A stretch of DNA of 34,169 bases from Gammaproteobacteria bacterium (GCA_018823025.1 JAHJJI010000093.1:1-34169), one strand, 5' to 3'; shown: positions 1 through 10,362, numbered from the stretch's first letter. Numbers and translations are program-made. Notes: generated by a model from the letters alone, not told the origin.

Positions 1-2613
1 AAAGCCGATCCCGTTGTCATGTATTTTAAGGATAACAGATTTTTCTTCCATCGTTCCACGGATCGTCAGCGTGGGTGACCGGCTGTCGCGGGTGAACTTG
101 AGAGCATTGTCGACCAGGTTGCGCAGCGCCATGACCAAGCCTTCCGGATCGGCACGAGCGGTCAACTCCTGCAATCCTTGCACCTCGACGATCATGCCTC
201 GTGCTTCGATATCCTTGCGCCGCTCGTCAAGAACGCCGGTCACCAGACGAGCCAGATCCACGCTCTGGCCGGTAAGACTGCGCCGTTCCATGCGGGAATA
301 GGCGAGCAGATCCTCGATCAGCAGGCTCATCTGCTCCACGCCATGACGCACATTGTTCAGGAACAGACGGCCCTCTTCATCCAGAAGAGTCTGGTATTGC
401 TCCAGCAGCAGCCGGCTGTAGCCGTCGATGCCACGCAGGGGGGCCTTCAGGTCGTGGGACACGGAATAGGTGAAGGTCTCCAGTTCCTGGTTTGCCGTGT
501 CCAGTTCGGCGGTGCGCTGGCGTACCCGTTCCTCCAGTTCGTCGTTGAGCTGGCGAATGTCATCTTCCATGCGCTTGCGCGCGGTGATGTCATTGATGGC
601 GGCGAAGACAGCCGGCTCATTCTCGAAATCCACGATAGCCGCGGAAACAAGGGCCCAGAAAGGGTGCCCGTCCATGGTTACCATGCCCACCTCAAGATCA
701 TCCACGCGACCGTCTTTTCGCAGATGCTCAATGAAACGATCACGCTGCGCCGGATTCTGATAAAACCTGTCTGCGGGCTGGCCGATACCTTGCTCGCGTG
801 ATATCCCATACTGGATTTCAGCGCGGTGATTACCGTAAAGCAATATGCCGTCCCGCAAGCGGGAAAGCACAGCGGGAAAGGGAGCCATTTCGAGCAAGGA
901 CCGATAGCGGGCTTCGCTCTCCTGCAACACCTGTTCGGCTTGCTTTCGCTCGGTGATATCCTCGGAAAAGATCACTATGCCACCCACGGTGCCGTCGGCG
1001 GCATGCCAGGGCCGCACTTCCCAGCACAGCCACTGGATGGTGCCGTCCCCGCGTTCGAAATGGTCCTCGTCGGCCCGCACCACCTCGCCGGCCAGACCGC
1101 GACGATGTATGGTCTTCCAGCGCTCTGAAATTTCCGGGAAGATTTCGTAATGGGAGCGACCGAGAATGTTACCGCCTTCCAGGCTATAGTCCGTCAGCCA
1201 GCGGCGGCTGACCGCCAGATAGTGCATCTGGCGGTCGAACATGGCCAAGGCGGCCGGCGCGTGTTCGATGAACAGTTGCTGCCTGATTTCGCTTTCCTGC
1301 AGCGCCGCTTCGGCCTGCTTGCGCTCTGTGATGTCCCGGGCAATCCCCAGCACGCCCAGCAGGCGGCCATTGTCGTCATATACCGGCGTTTTGATAGTTT
1401 CGATCAGTTCGCGGTGGCCATCGCTGGCGAAGGTGATCCATTCCTCGTTGGTACTGGGGCCGCCGGCAGCGATGGCGGCCTGGTCCCTCTCGCGGAAAAT
1501 ATCGGCCTGGTCAGCCGGCACGAAATCATGGTCGGTCTTGCCCTTGATATCTGCCTCGCGAGCTCCGACAAATTGCTCGAAACGGAGATTGCAGGTGAGA
1601 TACACGCCGTGGGCATCCTTCAGCCAGATCATGTCCGGGATGGTATTCAGCAGCGCGCGCAGTCTGGCGCTGTAGCGGGCCAAAGCCTGCGCATCGCGCG
1701 CCAGTCGATAGGCCATGATCCCGGCTGCCAGCGCTGCCAGCAATCCCATCAGGCGAATCAGAACGATACTCGTGCCCATCTGTTCCCATCCGTCGACCGG
1801 AACGGCGGCCATTTGCCAGGATCCGCCTGGTAGCGTGGCATCCATGGTCACCGATTGGTTGCCGAAAAGCTTCGCGTCGCCGAAGAACACCGGGCCGTGC
1901 GAACCGGTGCCGTCTGTGCCGCGCAGTGCCAGACGCAGGCCGAGGTCGGGGTCGCGTAACCCGGCCATTCGATAGAGTGTTTCAGCGTCGATAACGGCTG
2001 AGATCAGCCCCCAGAAATGCCGCTTCCCACCAGGTTGGGCAGGATCCAGGAACAACGGCTCACGAACGATGATGGCGATGCCTCCCTGCTGCAACGACAG
2101 CGGCCCGGCGATTACCGTTTTGCCGCTGTCCCGCGCGCGCAGGGCGCCCTCCCGCTGCGTGGGATGAGTACGGTAATCCAGACCCAGCGCAGCCTCGTTA
2201 CCCTGAAGCGGGTACATCAGGGAAATCACCATATCCGGCGCGGCGGCGATATTGCGCAGGGCATGGCGTTCGTCCACCAGGCTATTTGCAATGGCGCTGA
2301 AACCGGCCTGATCAATGTCTGGCCGGCTCTCGATGACGGCAGTGAGGCCATGCACTAGGAACAGATTGGCATTGATCACTCCCTCGAGGCGCGCTCGCAG
2401 GGTGGAAAGGCGGTTGAGTACATCGCTTCTTTCCTGCTCCAGATCGCTCTGACGAGCGAAATGCTCGACGATATGTTCCGTAGCGAACACCAGCAGCACG
2501 GCCAGCAAGGCAAACAGCCAAGGGCGCGCCTTTTCGCCAAGGAAGCGATATCCGGTAGCTAGCATCACCCGCACAGATCCCACCGCGTGAAAACGCCGGC
2601 TGTATGTCTGCAT
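1..2613 (-). CDS. CHASE-domain, triple-PAS sensor histidine kinase (C-terminus off the window)
   Basis: Inner-membrane sensor kinase, 871 residues visible. The first transmembrane segment is at about residues 32-49 and a CHASE-type periplasmic sensor follows (about 70-230, with the ARLEGVINANLFLVHGL signature). A second membrane segment lies near 281-305. Three PAS modules follow (about 310-430, 430-550, 555-680), two of them ending in the DITERKQAE linker. A coiled coil leads to the HisKA box VSHDLKAPLRG with phospho-acceptor H720, then the N-box (LRNLVDNALKF, about 835). The frame runs through base 1 at HDNGIGF, the start of the ATP-binding G1 box, so only the end of the HATPase domain is missing. 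The ATG at 2613 is the best start, though its ribosome site is weak; ATG at 2565 is an alternative. No response regulator is visible in the window; a partner would lie to the left. Ligands of CHASE domains are small molecules, and this one is unknown. Confidence 0.9.
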   Translation of the reverse strand, partial: MQTYSRRFHAVGSVRVMLATGYRFLGEKARPWLFALLAVLLVFATEHIVEHFARQSDLEQERSDVLNRLSTLRARLEGVINANLFLVHGLTAVIESRPDIDQAGFSAIANSLVDERHALRNIAAAPDMVISLMYPLQGNEAALGLDYRTHPTQREGALRARDSGKTVIAGPLSLQQGGIAIIVREPLFLDPAQPGGKRHFWGLISAVIDAETLYRMAGLRDPDLGLRLALRGTDGTGSHGPVFFGDAKLFGNQSVTMDATLPGGSWQMAAVPVDGWEQMGTSIVLIRLMGLLAALAAGIMAYRLARDAQALARYSARLRALLNTIPDMIWLKDAHGVYLTCNLRFEQFVGAREADIKGKTDHDFVPADQADIFRERDQAAIAAGGPSTNEEWITFASDGHRELIETIKTPVYDDNGRLLGVLGIARDITERKQAEAALQESEIRQQLFIEHAPAALAMFDRQMHYLAVSRRWLTDYSLEGGNILGRSHYEIFPEISERWKTIHRRGLAGEVVRADEDHFERGDGTIQWLCWEVRPWHAADGTVGGIVIFSEDITERKQAEQVLQESEARYRSLLEMAPFPAVLSRLRDGILLYGNHRAEIQYGISREQGIGQPADRFYQNPAQRDRFIEHLRKDGRVDDLEVGMVTMDGHPFWALVSAAIVDFENEPAVFAAINDITARKRMEDDIRQLNDELEERVRQRTAELDTANQELETFTYSVSHDLKAPLRGIDGYSRLLLEQYQTLLDEEGRLFLNNVRHGVEQMSLLIEDLLAYSRMERRSLTGQSVDLARLVTGVLDERRKDIEARGMIVEVQGLQELTARADPEGLVMALRNLVDNALKFTRDSRSPTLTIRGTMEEKSVILKIHDNGIGF

Positions 2614-3140
2614 TTCTTGTGACAAACGAGATCCGCTGCCACCCAATGAACAAAAGTGGTTAGCATGCCCCCCCCTTTTTCGACGTGCTTCAAGACATCT
2701 GTAACAACCAAAGTATCGGTAATGCCAGGACACCTGCCAAATGATGCGCTTTCGCATTTACTTGATCAAGTGAACCATTGTGGATATGGGACGAGCTTGA
2801 CGGCCTGATTGAACAAGTTAAAAATCTTTGGCCAAATCAGCCTGAGTAACCGCTCCGGGTAAACGCAACAGCCGTTTGATTGAACTTCCAAATTTGGATT
2901 GCTTATCTCAAAACGCTGCATGAGACGTCGCATCTGATCCGACCATGGAAATTGAAAACTCAAGTCACACCCTATCGCATCAGAGCATCACTTGACCATC
3001 AGGGTTTCCCCTAAATTTGCTGTGCAATTATTTTATGAACGGAATTTGGATCAAGATGAAGAACAAGGGAATGTCTGTACGCTCTCAAGGCACCTGGATA
3101 TTGTGGCTGCCACACAGTACCCTTCTGCGCCAATACACAT
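2614..3140. other. Gene-free spacer
   Basis: Between the divergent sensor kinase and the glycine-zipper gene I find no convincing coding sequence. The two short open frames here (minus 2766-2963 and plus 2992-3204) both begin with TTG, lack a ribosome-binding site and resemble no family I know. The base composition is more AT-rich than the flanking genes. A run of C followed by T lies at about 2668-2680, just upstream of the kinase start. Promoters for both flanking genes must lie here or in the repeat at 3143-3171. Confidence 0.5.
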
Positions 3141-3142
3141 GC

Positions 3143-3171
3143 TTACAATTCTTTACAATTCCTTAACATTT
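3143..3171 (+). promoter_or_regulatory. Triple 10-bp direct repeat, probable response-regulator box
   Basis: TTACAATTC occurs at 3143-3151 and again exactly one helical turn later at 3153-3161. A third, diverged copy (TTAACATTT) starts at 3163. Tandem half-sites with 10-11 bp spacing are the usual binding pattern of OmpR/PhoB-family regulators. The box lies about 70 bp before the start of the glycine-zipper gene. The regulator is not identified. Confidence 0.5.
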
Positions 3172-3240
3172 ACCTGTGCACGGATCCGGGGTGATGTGCG
3201 TTAATCAGGCAAACGCACACACCACTGATTAGGGATAAAC

Positions 3241-3666
3241 ATGAACAGACTTTTGATTCCAGCAATGATCACCACGGCAGTTTTCAGCACCAACGCCTTC
3301 GCAGACCGCGGCTGGGATGACGGCTACCGGGAGCATCGTCGTCACCACCAGGAAAAACGCATCGTAGTACATCACGTCTACGAGGAACCTGCAGTGATCT
3401 ACCAGGTGCCGCCGGTCGTTTATCGCGAACGCGTCGTGTACCGCGACCGTCCGGTCTATTATGAAGCCGAGCCGCGCTACTACGAGCAGCCCGTCGCTTA
3501 TTCAGGGGATAGATCGAACCGATTGGTTGGCCAGGTTATCGGCGCGATTGCCGGTGGTGCCCTTGGAAACCAGGTCGGCAGAGGCAACGGGCGAATCGCC
3601 GCCACCGCGATTGGAGCAGTCGTTGGGAGCGCAATCGGCGGAAACGTCGTTTACACTGGTTATTGA
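3241..3666 (+). CDS. Secreted glycine-zipper 2TM-domain protein
   Basis: A 141-residue envelope protein. Residues 1-21 form a Sec signal peptide ending NAFA before Asp. Residues 22-88 are rich in His, Arg, Tyr and Val, with repeated short Tyr-Arg-Glu/Asp motifs, and are probably disordered. Residues 95-135 carry the glycine-zipper 2TM pattern (VGQVIGAIAGGALGNQVG and a second AIGAVVGSAIGG stretch), as in the Rickettsia 17-kDa surface antigen family. These proteins sit in the periplasm or outer membrane and are often induced by envelope stress; the exact role is unknown. The ATG at 3241 is preceded by AGGGATAAAC, a fair ribosome site. The gene is monocistronic, between a putative regulator box (3143-3171) and a strong terminator (3721-3753). 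Confidence 0.85.
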   Translation: MNRLLIPAMITTAVFSTNAFADRGWDDGYREHRRHHQEKRIVVHHVYEEPAVIYQVPPVVYRERVVYRDRPVYYEAEPRYYEQPVAYSGDRSNRLVGQVIGAIAGGALGNQVGRGNGRIAATAIGAVVGSAIGGNVVYTGY

Positions 3667-3720
3667 CCTGCACTTCAATGGGGTCAGGCCAACCTGAATA
3701 CCCGGTTTTTGCCGACAATC

Positions 3721-3753
3721 AAAAAGGGCCGCTAGTTTTAGCGGCCCTTTTTT
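3721..3753. terminator. Bidirectional rho-independent terminator
   Basis: A near-perfect hairpin: AAAAGGGCCGCTA, loop GTTT, then TAGCGGCCCTTTT followed by further T. The stem is GC-rich and has A-tracts on one side and T-tracts on the other, so it can end transcription of the glycine-zipper gene from the left and of the dsb operon from the right. Confidence 0.9.
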
Positions 3754-3796
3754 CGACTAAATGCCATCGACTCCAATTAACCCATACGTCGCCAGG

Positions 3797-4450
3797 CTAG
3801 CCCCGCGTGGAATTCAGAGCCTCGTCCACTAGCGCTTTCAGTTGCTCGTAACCGAAGCGTGGCATCGGCTTGCCATTCACGAAAAACTCGGGCGTCTTGG
3901 TAACGTTGAGGGTTTTCGCATCATCAAGATCCTGCGCGATCAGGCTGGCAACTTCGGGAGTCATCATGTCGGCCCGGAGCTGTTCAAGATTCATGCCCAA
4001 CCCATCGAGGTGCGCCCAAACCAGATCCACCTGCGGCGTGTGGTGCGGCGCCCAGTCGGCCTGTGTGGCCAGGAGAGCCTCCAGAGCAGGCCAGAACTTA
4101 CCCTGCTTGCGCGCAGCCTCCAGCACCGCCACCACTTTATCCGAGCCGTTATGGAACGGCGCGTAGCGCAGCACAAGCCGGATCCGGCCGGGATTCGCAG
4201 CCATCATCTCCTTGACCAGCGGGTAGAAGTCCCGGCAGGTCTCGCACGCGGGATCGAGAAATTCCACAATGACGACCGGCGCATCAAGCTTGCCAAGGGT
4301 CGGCGAGTGCATGCGGACAAGTGCCGCGCTATTCGCTTCGGCCAACTGCACGGATTGATCCTCTTTCTGGATGGTATAGAGCAGTGTGCCGACGACAAAG
4401 GCCAGCAGCAGGGCCACCAAGGCTACGATGAACAGAGTTTTATGCTTCAT
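3797..4450 (-). CDS. Membrane-anchored DsbA-family thiol oxidoreductase
   Basis: 217 residues. One N-terminal membrane segment (about 5-27) anchors a periplasmic thioredoxin-fold domain. The N-terminal strand APVVIVEFLDPACETC holds the redox site C69-E-T-C72. The cis-proline side appears as KTPEFFVNG near the C-terminus, with an alpha-helical insertion between, as in DsbA/DsbG-type folds. The start chosen is ATG 4450, which overlaps the dsbB stop in ATGA and has GAGG in front; a longer upstream frame exists but would run inside dsbB. It is the last gene of the yjbQ-tlpA-dsbB cluster, so DsbB is its likely redox partner. The Glu in the CxxC (CETC rather than CPHC) is unusual and should alter the redox potential. 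Its role is probably disulfide formation or repair, inferred from fold and neighbour only. Confidence 0.85.
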   Translation of the reverse strand: MKHKTLFIVALVALLLAFVVGTLLYTIQKEDQSVQLAEANSAALVRMHSPTLGKLDAPVVIVEFLDPACETCRDFYPLVKEMMAANPGRIRLVLRYAPFHNGSDKVVAVLEAARKQGKFWPALEALLATQADWAPHHTPQVDLVWAHLDGLGMNLEQLRADMMTPEVASLIAQDLDDAKTLNVTKTPEFFVNGKPMPRFGYEQLKALVDEALNSTRG

Positions 4451-4857
4451 TTTTGACCTCGCAGATACGTTACGATCAGCAACGCAATAATGGTTGAAAA
4501 AGCCACTACTGACAGCAGTGGAATCGTCACAAAACCGAACCACTCGATGACCTTTGCAGAGCACGGCACGCCCTGCGTGCAGGGCTTGATACTTTCGGGA
4601 ATCACCCCGGCGATCAGGAGCAGGTGAAAGACGGCAAACAGCCAGCCGAGCACTGCCAATGGCAGCGCGTAGCGAACCACCTTCGGGTCAAAGGGGAACA
4701 GCCCGATCGGCAGAAGCAGCGCCAGCGGAAACATGAAGATGCGTTGGTACCAGCAGAGAACGCAGGGCGGCAACTGCATCACCTCACCGAAAAACAGTGC
4801 TCCGAGCGTCGAGGCGCTGGCGATCAGCCAAGCGCCGAAAATCAGCATCCAGGCCAT
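4447..4857 (-). CDS. dsbB: Disulfide bond formation protein B (DsbB/BdbC type)
   Basis: A four-helix inner-membrane quinone reductase-type protein, 136 residues from ATG 4857. The first cysteine pair is C32-V-L-C35 in the typical PPCVLCWYQRIFMFPL context; the second pair, C93 and C99 (KPCTQGVPC), lies in the second periplasmic loop. DsbB proteins pass electrons from DsbA to quinone. The length and the Trp-Tyr-Gln-Arg signature match the short DsbB/BdbC branch rather than the 176-residue E. coli form. A TTG at 4902 would add 15 polar residues and has GGGGA about 7 nt upstream, inside the end of the preceding gene; ATG 4857 itself lacks a clear ribosome site, so either start is possible. The gene overlaps its DsbA-like neighbour by four bases (ATGA), which suggests translational coupling. 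Confidence 0.9.
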   Translation of the reverse strand: MAWMLIFGAWLIASASTLGALFFGEVMQLPPCVLCWYQRIFMFPLALLLPIGLFPFDPKVVRYALPLAVLGWLFAVFHLLLIAGVIPESIKPCTQGVPCSAKVIEWFGFVTIPLLSVVAFSTIIALLIVTYLRGQK

Positions 4858-4903
4858 TGTTTCATTGCGCTCGCGCGCAGAGGGTGGGTCGAATTCATCC
4901 AAG

Positions 4904-5767
4904 CTATTTCCCCGATTTTTCCGCTACGTCCTGAAAGAAAGGGAGATATTGCAACCAGCCCTCAATCGGCCCGACATGCGAAAATACCACGATGCCATGC
5001 TTGTCGAGGACGTAGGTAGTAGGGAATGCGACCGCCATTCTGCGATCAGGTATGGTCTTGCCGTTGGCCAGAGCCAAAGACTCAGTGCCCATCTCTTTAA
5101 CCCCGGAGTCATGCAAAGGCAGGGTTAAATGCTGTTGCTGTGCCCACTGGTGTGCGGTGGCAGAATCCTCCCGCATCTGCAGCAGGACTAGCTGCACGCC
5201 AGAGGAAGCGCCCAGTTCCTGATGAAGCTTCTGCAATTCCGGCATTTCACGCCGGCAGGGTGGGCACCATGTACCCCAGAAATGCAGCACCACCACCCTG
5301 CCGCGCAGGTCGGAGAGCTTCATCGGCTTGCCCGCAGGGCTCTTGATGGCGAGGTCGAAGAAGCGGTTGCCCCGTTCCTTGCCAGTGTAAGCCTTGGCGG
5401 CCTTGGCGCGACTCTGGTAGGGGCCCCACAGAGTCGTCCAGCGCTTGGTATCGAACACTATCTTATCATTGACGACATAAGGCACACAGGGCTGTTCAGT
5501 TCCGTTCTGGCATGCCTGAATCGCCCCTTCCACAGCCGAATCAACAGTCAGCTCGCCCCCTTTCCAGGCCCATGCGCCCCCTGGCGCGATCACGAAGGCA
5601 CGGTGTTTCCCCGCTGCAAGAAACTCCCTGAAACCTTCCTTTCCCCCGCTGTCGAGGTGCGGTATGGCCGCAGCATCGCTTGGTTTCGCCGCAATGGCAG
5701 GCACGCAGGTCAGGCACACCGCCAAGACCAACGCAAGTTTCAGGATATTTTGAATTGCCATATTCAT
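4904..5767 (-). CDS. Two-domain periplasmic TlpA-type thioredoxin
   Basis: 287 residues. An N-terminal signal peptide (about 1-27, VPAIAA then Lys) is followed by a small domain at about 40-115 with the pattern APGGAWAWKGG, a helix ending in ACQ, and PCVPYVVNDKIVF. This resembles short Cys-containing repeats found in other secreted proteins. The second domain, about 135-287, is a TlpA/ResA thioredoxin fold with active site C168-P-P-C171 (FWGTWCPPCRREMPEL) and the cis-Pro stretch FPTTYVLDKHG. Such proteins reduce disulfides in the periplasm or act in cytochrome c maturation. The ATG at 5767 overlaps the yjbQ stop in ATGA; ATG 5761 is an alternative. It lies directly upstream of dsbB, so reducing (TlpA) and oxidising (DsbB/DsbA-like) elements are encoded together. 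The substrate is unknown. Confidence 0.85.
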   Translation of the reverse strand: MNMAIQNILKLALVLAVCLTCVPAIAAKPSDAAAIPHLDSGGKEGFREFLAAGKHRAFVIAPGGAWAWKGGELTVDSAVEGAIQACQNGTEQPCVPYVVNDKIVFDTKRWTTLWGPYQSRAKAAKAYTGKERGNRFFDLAIKSPAGKPMKLSDLRGRVVVLHFWGTWCPPCRREMPELQKLHQELGASSGVQLVLLQMREDSATAHQWAQQQHLTLPLHDSGVKEMGTESLALANGKTIPDRRMAVAFPTTYVLDKHGIVVFSHVGPIEGWLQYLPFFQDVAEKSGK

Positions 5768-6186
5768 TCGCCGATCAAATGGATCATTACCTTACGATGC
5801 TGCGGATCGTAACGGTGCTCGTAGAGAAAAACGCCCTGCCAGGTGCCAAGCACCGGCGCGCCACCGACAACCGGGATGGCGAGATGGGTCTGGGTCAATG
5901 CAGCGCGTACATGGGCAGCCATATCATCATTCCCTTCCTGGCGGTGCTGAAAAATCGGGTCGCCGTCCGGTACCAGCCGTGAAAAAAAACGCTCCAGATC
6001 GGCCTGCACAGTCGGGTCTGCATTCTCCTGTATGAGCAGGCTGGCGGAAGTGTGCTGAACAAACACAGTCAGCAGGCCCGCCTGAATGACCGACAAACTC
6101 ACCCAATCGCGCAACTCATGGGTGAACTCATACATGCCCCGGCCTTGGGAAGAAAAAACTGTCAGCTGATGGTGCGCTTGTCGCAT
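5764..6186 (-). CDS. YjbQ/UPF0047 family protein
   Basis: 140 residues from ATG 6186, a single-domain protein of the YjbQ/UPF0047 family, annotated in some genomes as having weak thiamine-phosphate synthase activity. Family marks are VFVQHTSASLLIQENAD, the GNDDMAAHVRAAL stretch and the C-terminal GTWQGVFLYEHR. The cytoplasmic beta-fold forms a trimer in family members. The physiological role is not settled. No good ribosome site precedes 6186; a TTG at 6210 (8 more residues) lies 12 nt after a GGAGG that sits in the terminator loop of clpB. The gene overlaps the next (TlpA) by four bases and so starts the redox operon, although its own function is not obviously redox. Confidence 0.85.
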   Translation of the reverse strand: MRQAHHQLTVFSSQGRGMYEFTHELRDWVSLSVIQAGLLTVFVQHTSASLLIQENADPTVQADLERFFSRLVPDGDPIFQHRQEGNDDMAAHVRAALTQTHLAIPVVGGAPVLGTWQGVFLYEHRYDPQHRKVMIHLIGE

Positions 6187-6195
6187 TGAAATCAA

Positions 6196-6235
6196 TAAAA
6201 AAGCCGGCAAGTTCGTATTTTACCTCCTTGCCGGC
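6196..6235 (-). terminator. Rho-independent terminator after clpB
   Basis: On the minus strand GCCGGCAAG pairs with CTTGCCGGC across a 15-nt loop and is followed by TTTTTTATT. It lies 19 nt past the clpB stop and just before yjbQ. The loop contains GGAGGTAAAAT, which resembles a ribosome-binding site. Confidence 0.85.
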
Positions 6236-6253
6236 CGATGCAGCCATGAAAAA

Positions 6254-8833
<2,580 letters not shown>

Positions 8834-8872
8834 CGTCAATCCCTCTCAATAATAAATAGACAACTAACTCCT

Positions 8873-8900
8873 ATATAGGGAATTATCGGGGAATTTCAAG
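8873..8900 (-). promoter_or_regulatory. Sigma32 (RpoH) heat-shock promoter of clpB
   Basis: The minus strand reads CTTGAAA (8894-8900), 13 bases, then CCCTATAT (8873-8880). This matches the sigma32 consensus CTTGAAA, 11-16 bp, CCCCATNT with one mismatch. It sits about 40 bp upstream of the clpB ATG, as expected for an RpoH-dependent chaperone gene. Confidence 0.85.
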
Positions 8901-8996
8901 ACCAAATGGGATATTCATCAACAAACCTGGCCGGTGAACCGTCACATAACAATGAGTTTGCGCTACACTTACCACTATACAATCCGGGTGTACCCC

Positions 8997-9758
8997 ATGC
9001 TGACTTCCCGACTTTTCACTCTCTGCCTGGCGTTATTTCTTGGCATCTCCGCTGCGTGGGCCGCACCCGCCTCCATGCGCACGTCCACGGGTTCGGAAAT
9101 TTTCCTGCGCACCTTTCCCGGCGAAGGAAACACCCTGATGCTAGGCTTTCCTTGCGACGAGGGGCTCGGCACCGAGGAGGCACGGGCATCGCAGTCGCTG
9201 GCCCGACTCGGGCTTGAAGCCTGGCTACCGGACATGCTCGGCGCTCACTCATTACCTGCATTAGCTAGCAGCATGGATCAGCTCCCGCCTCTGGAAATCG
9301 CCGAAGTCATCGGCCAGACCATCAAACTGTCCGGCAAGAAGGTCGTGCTGGTTACTACCGGACGTGGCGCCCTACCTATCCTCCAGGGTGCATACATGTG
9401 GCAGAATCAGGCCACACCTCAAGAGCGGGCCGCCCTGACAGGCATTATCCTGTTCAGCCCGGAACTCTATTCCGTCAAACCCGCACCAGGCGTGGAGGCC
9501 CGCTATCACAGCATCGTATCGAGAACCTCCCTGCCAGTGTTTATTTATCAGGGCCAGCGCTCCCCCGCACGGTGGTGGCTGGAGCATCTCAAGGTAGAAT
9601 TCACCCTTGGCGGCAGCAAGATCTCAAGCACGGTATTACCCAACGTGCGTGGATATTTCTATTCGGTGCAGGATCCCACAGAGGAAGAAAAAGCGATGAC
9701 CGAAAGACTGCCTGAACTGATACTGGATGCGATCAAACAACTGGAGTCCAAGCAATGA
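8997..9758 (+). CDS. Exported alpha/beta-hydrolase-like protein lacking a nucleophile serine
   Basis: 253 residues from ATG 8997, chosen because it starts a clean signal peptide (about 1-22, SAAWA then Ala). The same frame extends upstream to ATG codons at 8952 and 8934. The rest looks like a small alpha/beta-hydrolase fold: a hydrophobic strand (TLMLGFP), a strand KKVVLVTTGRGALPILQG that should form the nucleophile elbow, and late strands GIILFSPEL and LPVFIYQG. The elbow reads G-R-G-A in place of G-x-S-x-G, so classical serine catalysis seems impossible. I do not recognise the family; DUF3530-like proteins are the nearest memory, weakly held. It overlaps the following TlpA-like gene in ATGA, so the two are probably co-translated and may work together in the periplasm. 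Confidence 0.65.
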   Translation: MLTSRLFTLCLALFLGISAAWAAPASMRTSTGSEIFLRTFPGEGNTLMLGFPCDEGLGTEEARASQSLARLGLEAWLPDMLGAHSLPALASSMDQLPPLEIAEVIGQTIKLSGKKVVLVTTGRGALPILQGAYMWQNQATPQERAALTGIILFSPELYSVKPAPGVEARYHSIVSRTSLPVFIYQGQRSPARWWLEHLKVEFTLGGSKISSTVLPNVRGYFYSVQDPTEEEKAMTERLPELILDAIKQLESKQ

Positions 9759-10249
9759 AAAAACTGATCCTTTTCATTTCATGTCTGTTCCTGCTCTCCT
9801 CTGCACAGGCACAGGACCTGAAACCCTGGAAAGGCGGCTCCACTCCACCACTGGCACTGAATGACCTCAATGGCAAACCGCTCAAGCTGCAGGATTACCG
9901 CGGCAAGGTGGTGATGGTACAGTTCTGGGCCACCTACTGCCCGCCCTGCCTCAAGGAAATGCCCTCCATGATGCGGCTCCAGGCAAAGCTGGCCGGCAAG
10001 CCTTTCGTCATCCTTGCCGTCAACATGGGCGAAACCGAAAAAGAGGTTAAGGATTTTCTCACCAGGGTAAATGTCGATTTCACCATCCTGATGGACAGCG
10101 ACGGCAAGGCACTGAGCGCCTGGAAAGTTTTTGTCGCCCCCTCCACCTTTCTGGTCGACCCTAAGGGCAACATCCGCTATGTCCTGCAGGGCGGTGCTGA
10201 ATGGGACGAGCCGGAATATCTACAGAAGATTGTGGAAATGCTGCCCTAG
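9755..10249 (+). CDS. Periplasmic TlpA/ResA-family thioredoxin
   Basis: 164 residues. Signal peptide about 1-19 (SSAQA then Gln). The remainder is a compact TlpA/ResA domain with active site C62-P-P-C65 (QFWATYCPPCLKEMPSM), the central insertion FVILAVNMGETEKEV, and the cis-Pro segment APSTFLVDPKGN. It is expected to be a thiol-disulfide reductase in the periplasm, as in cytochrome c maturation or cysteine reduction. It starts inside the stop codon of the upstream hydrolase-like gene (ATGA) and shares the two-gene operon. It is clearly distinct from the two-domain TlpA protein at 4904-5767, so the region encodes two TlpA paralogues on either side of clpB. Confidence 0.9.
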   Translation: MKKLILFISCLFLLSSAQAQDLKPWKGGSTPPLALNDLNGKPLKLQDYRGKVVMVQFWATYCPPCLKEMPSMMRLQAKLAGKPFVILAVNMGETEKEVKDFLTRVNVDFTILMDSDGKALSAWKVFVAPSTFLVDPKGNIRYVLQGGAEWDEPEYLQKIVEMLP

Positions 10250-10362
10250 CATGGCGCGGGTCCGTGGCACTCATCCGTAACGTCAAAGTTGCCGGAAATA
10301 ACTGACAAACACCACACTCCAGTCATAACGCGGTGACACTTCGGACTTGATCCGCCCAGAAA

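Noticed and set aside
2766-2963. 65-residue minus-strand open frame in the first spacer
   Set aside because: Starts at TTG without a ribosome site and resembles nothing; the spacer composition makes chance frames likely.
2992-3204. 70-residue plus-strand open frame before the glycine-zipper gene
   Set aside because: TTG start, no ribosome site, and it runs through the repeat box at 3143-3171.
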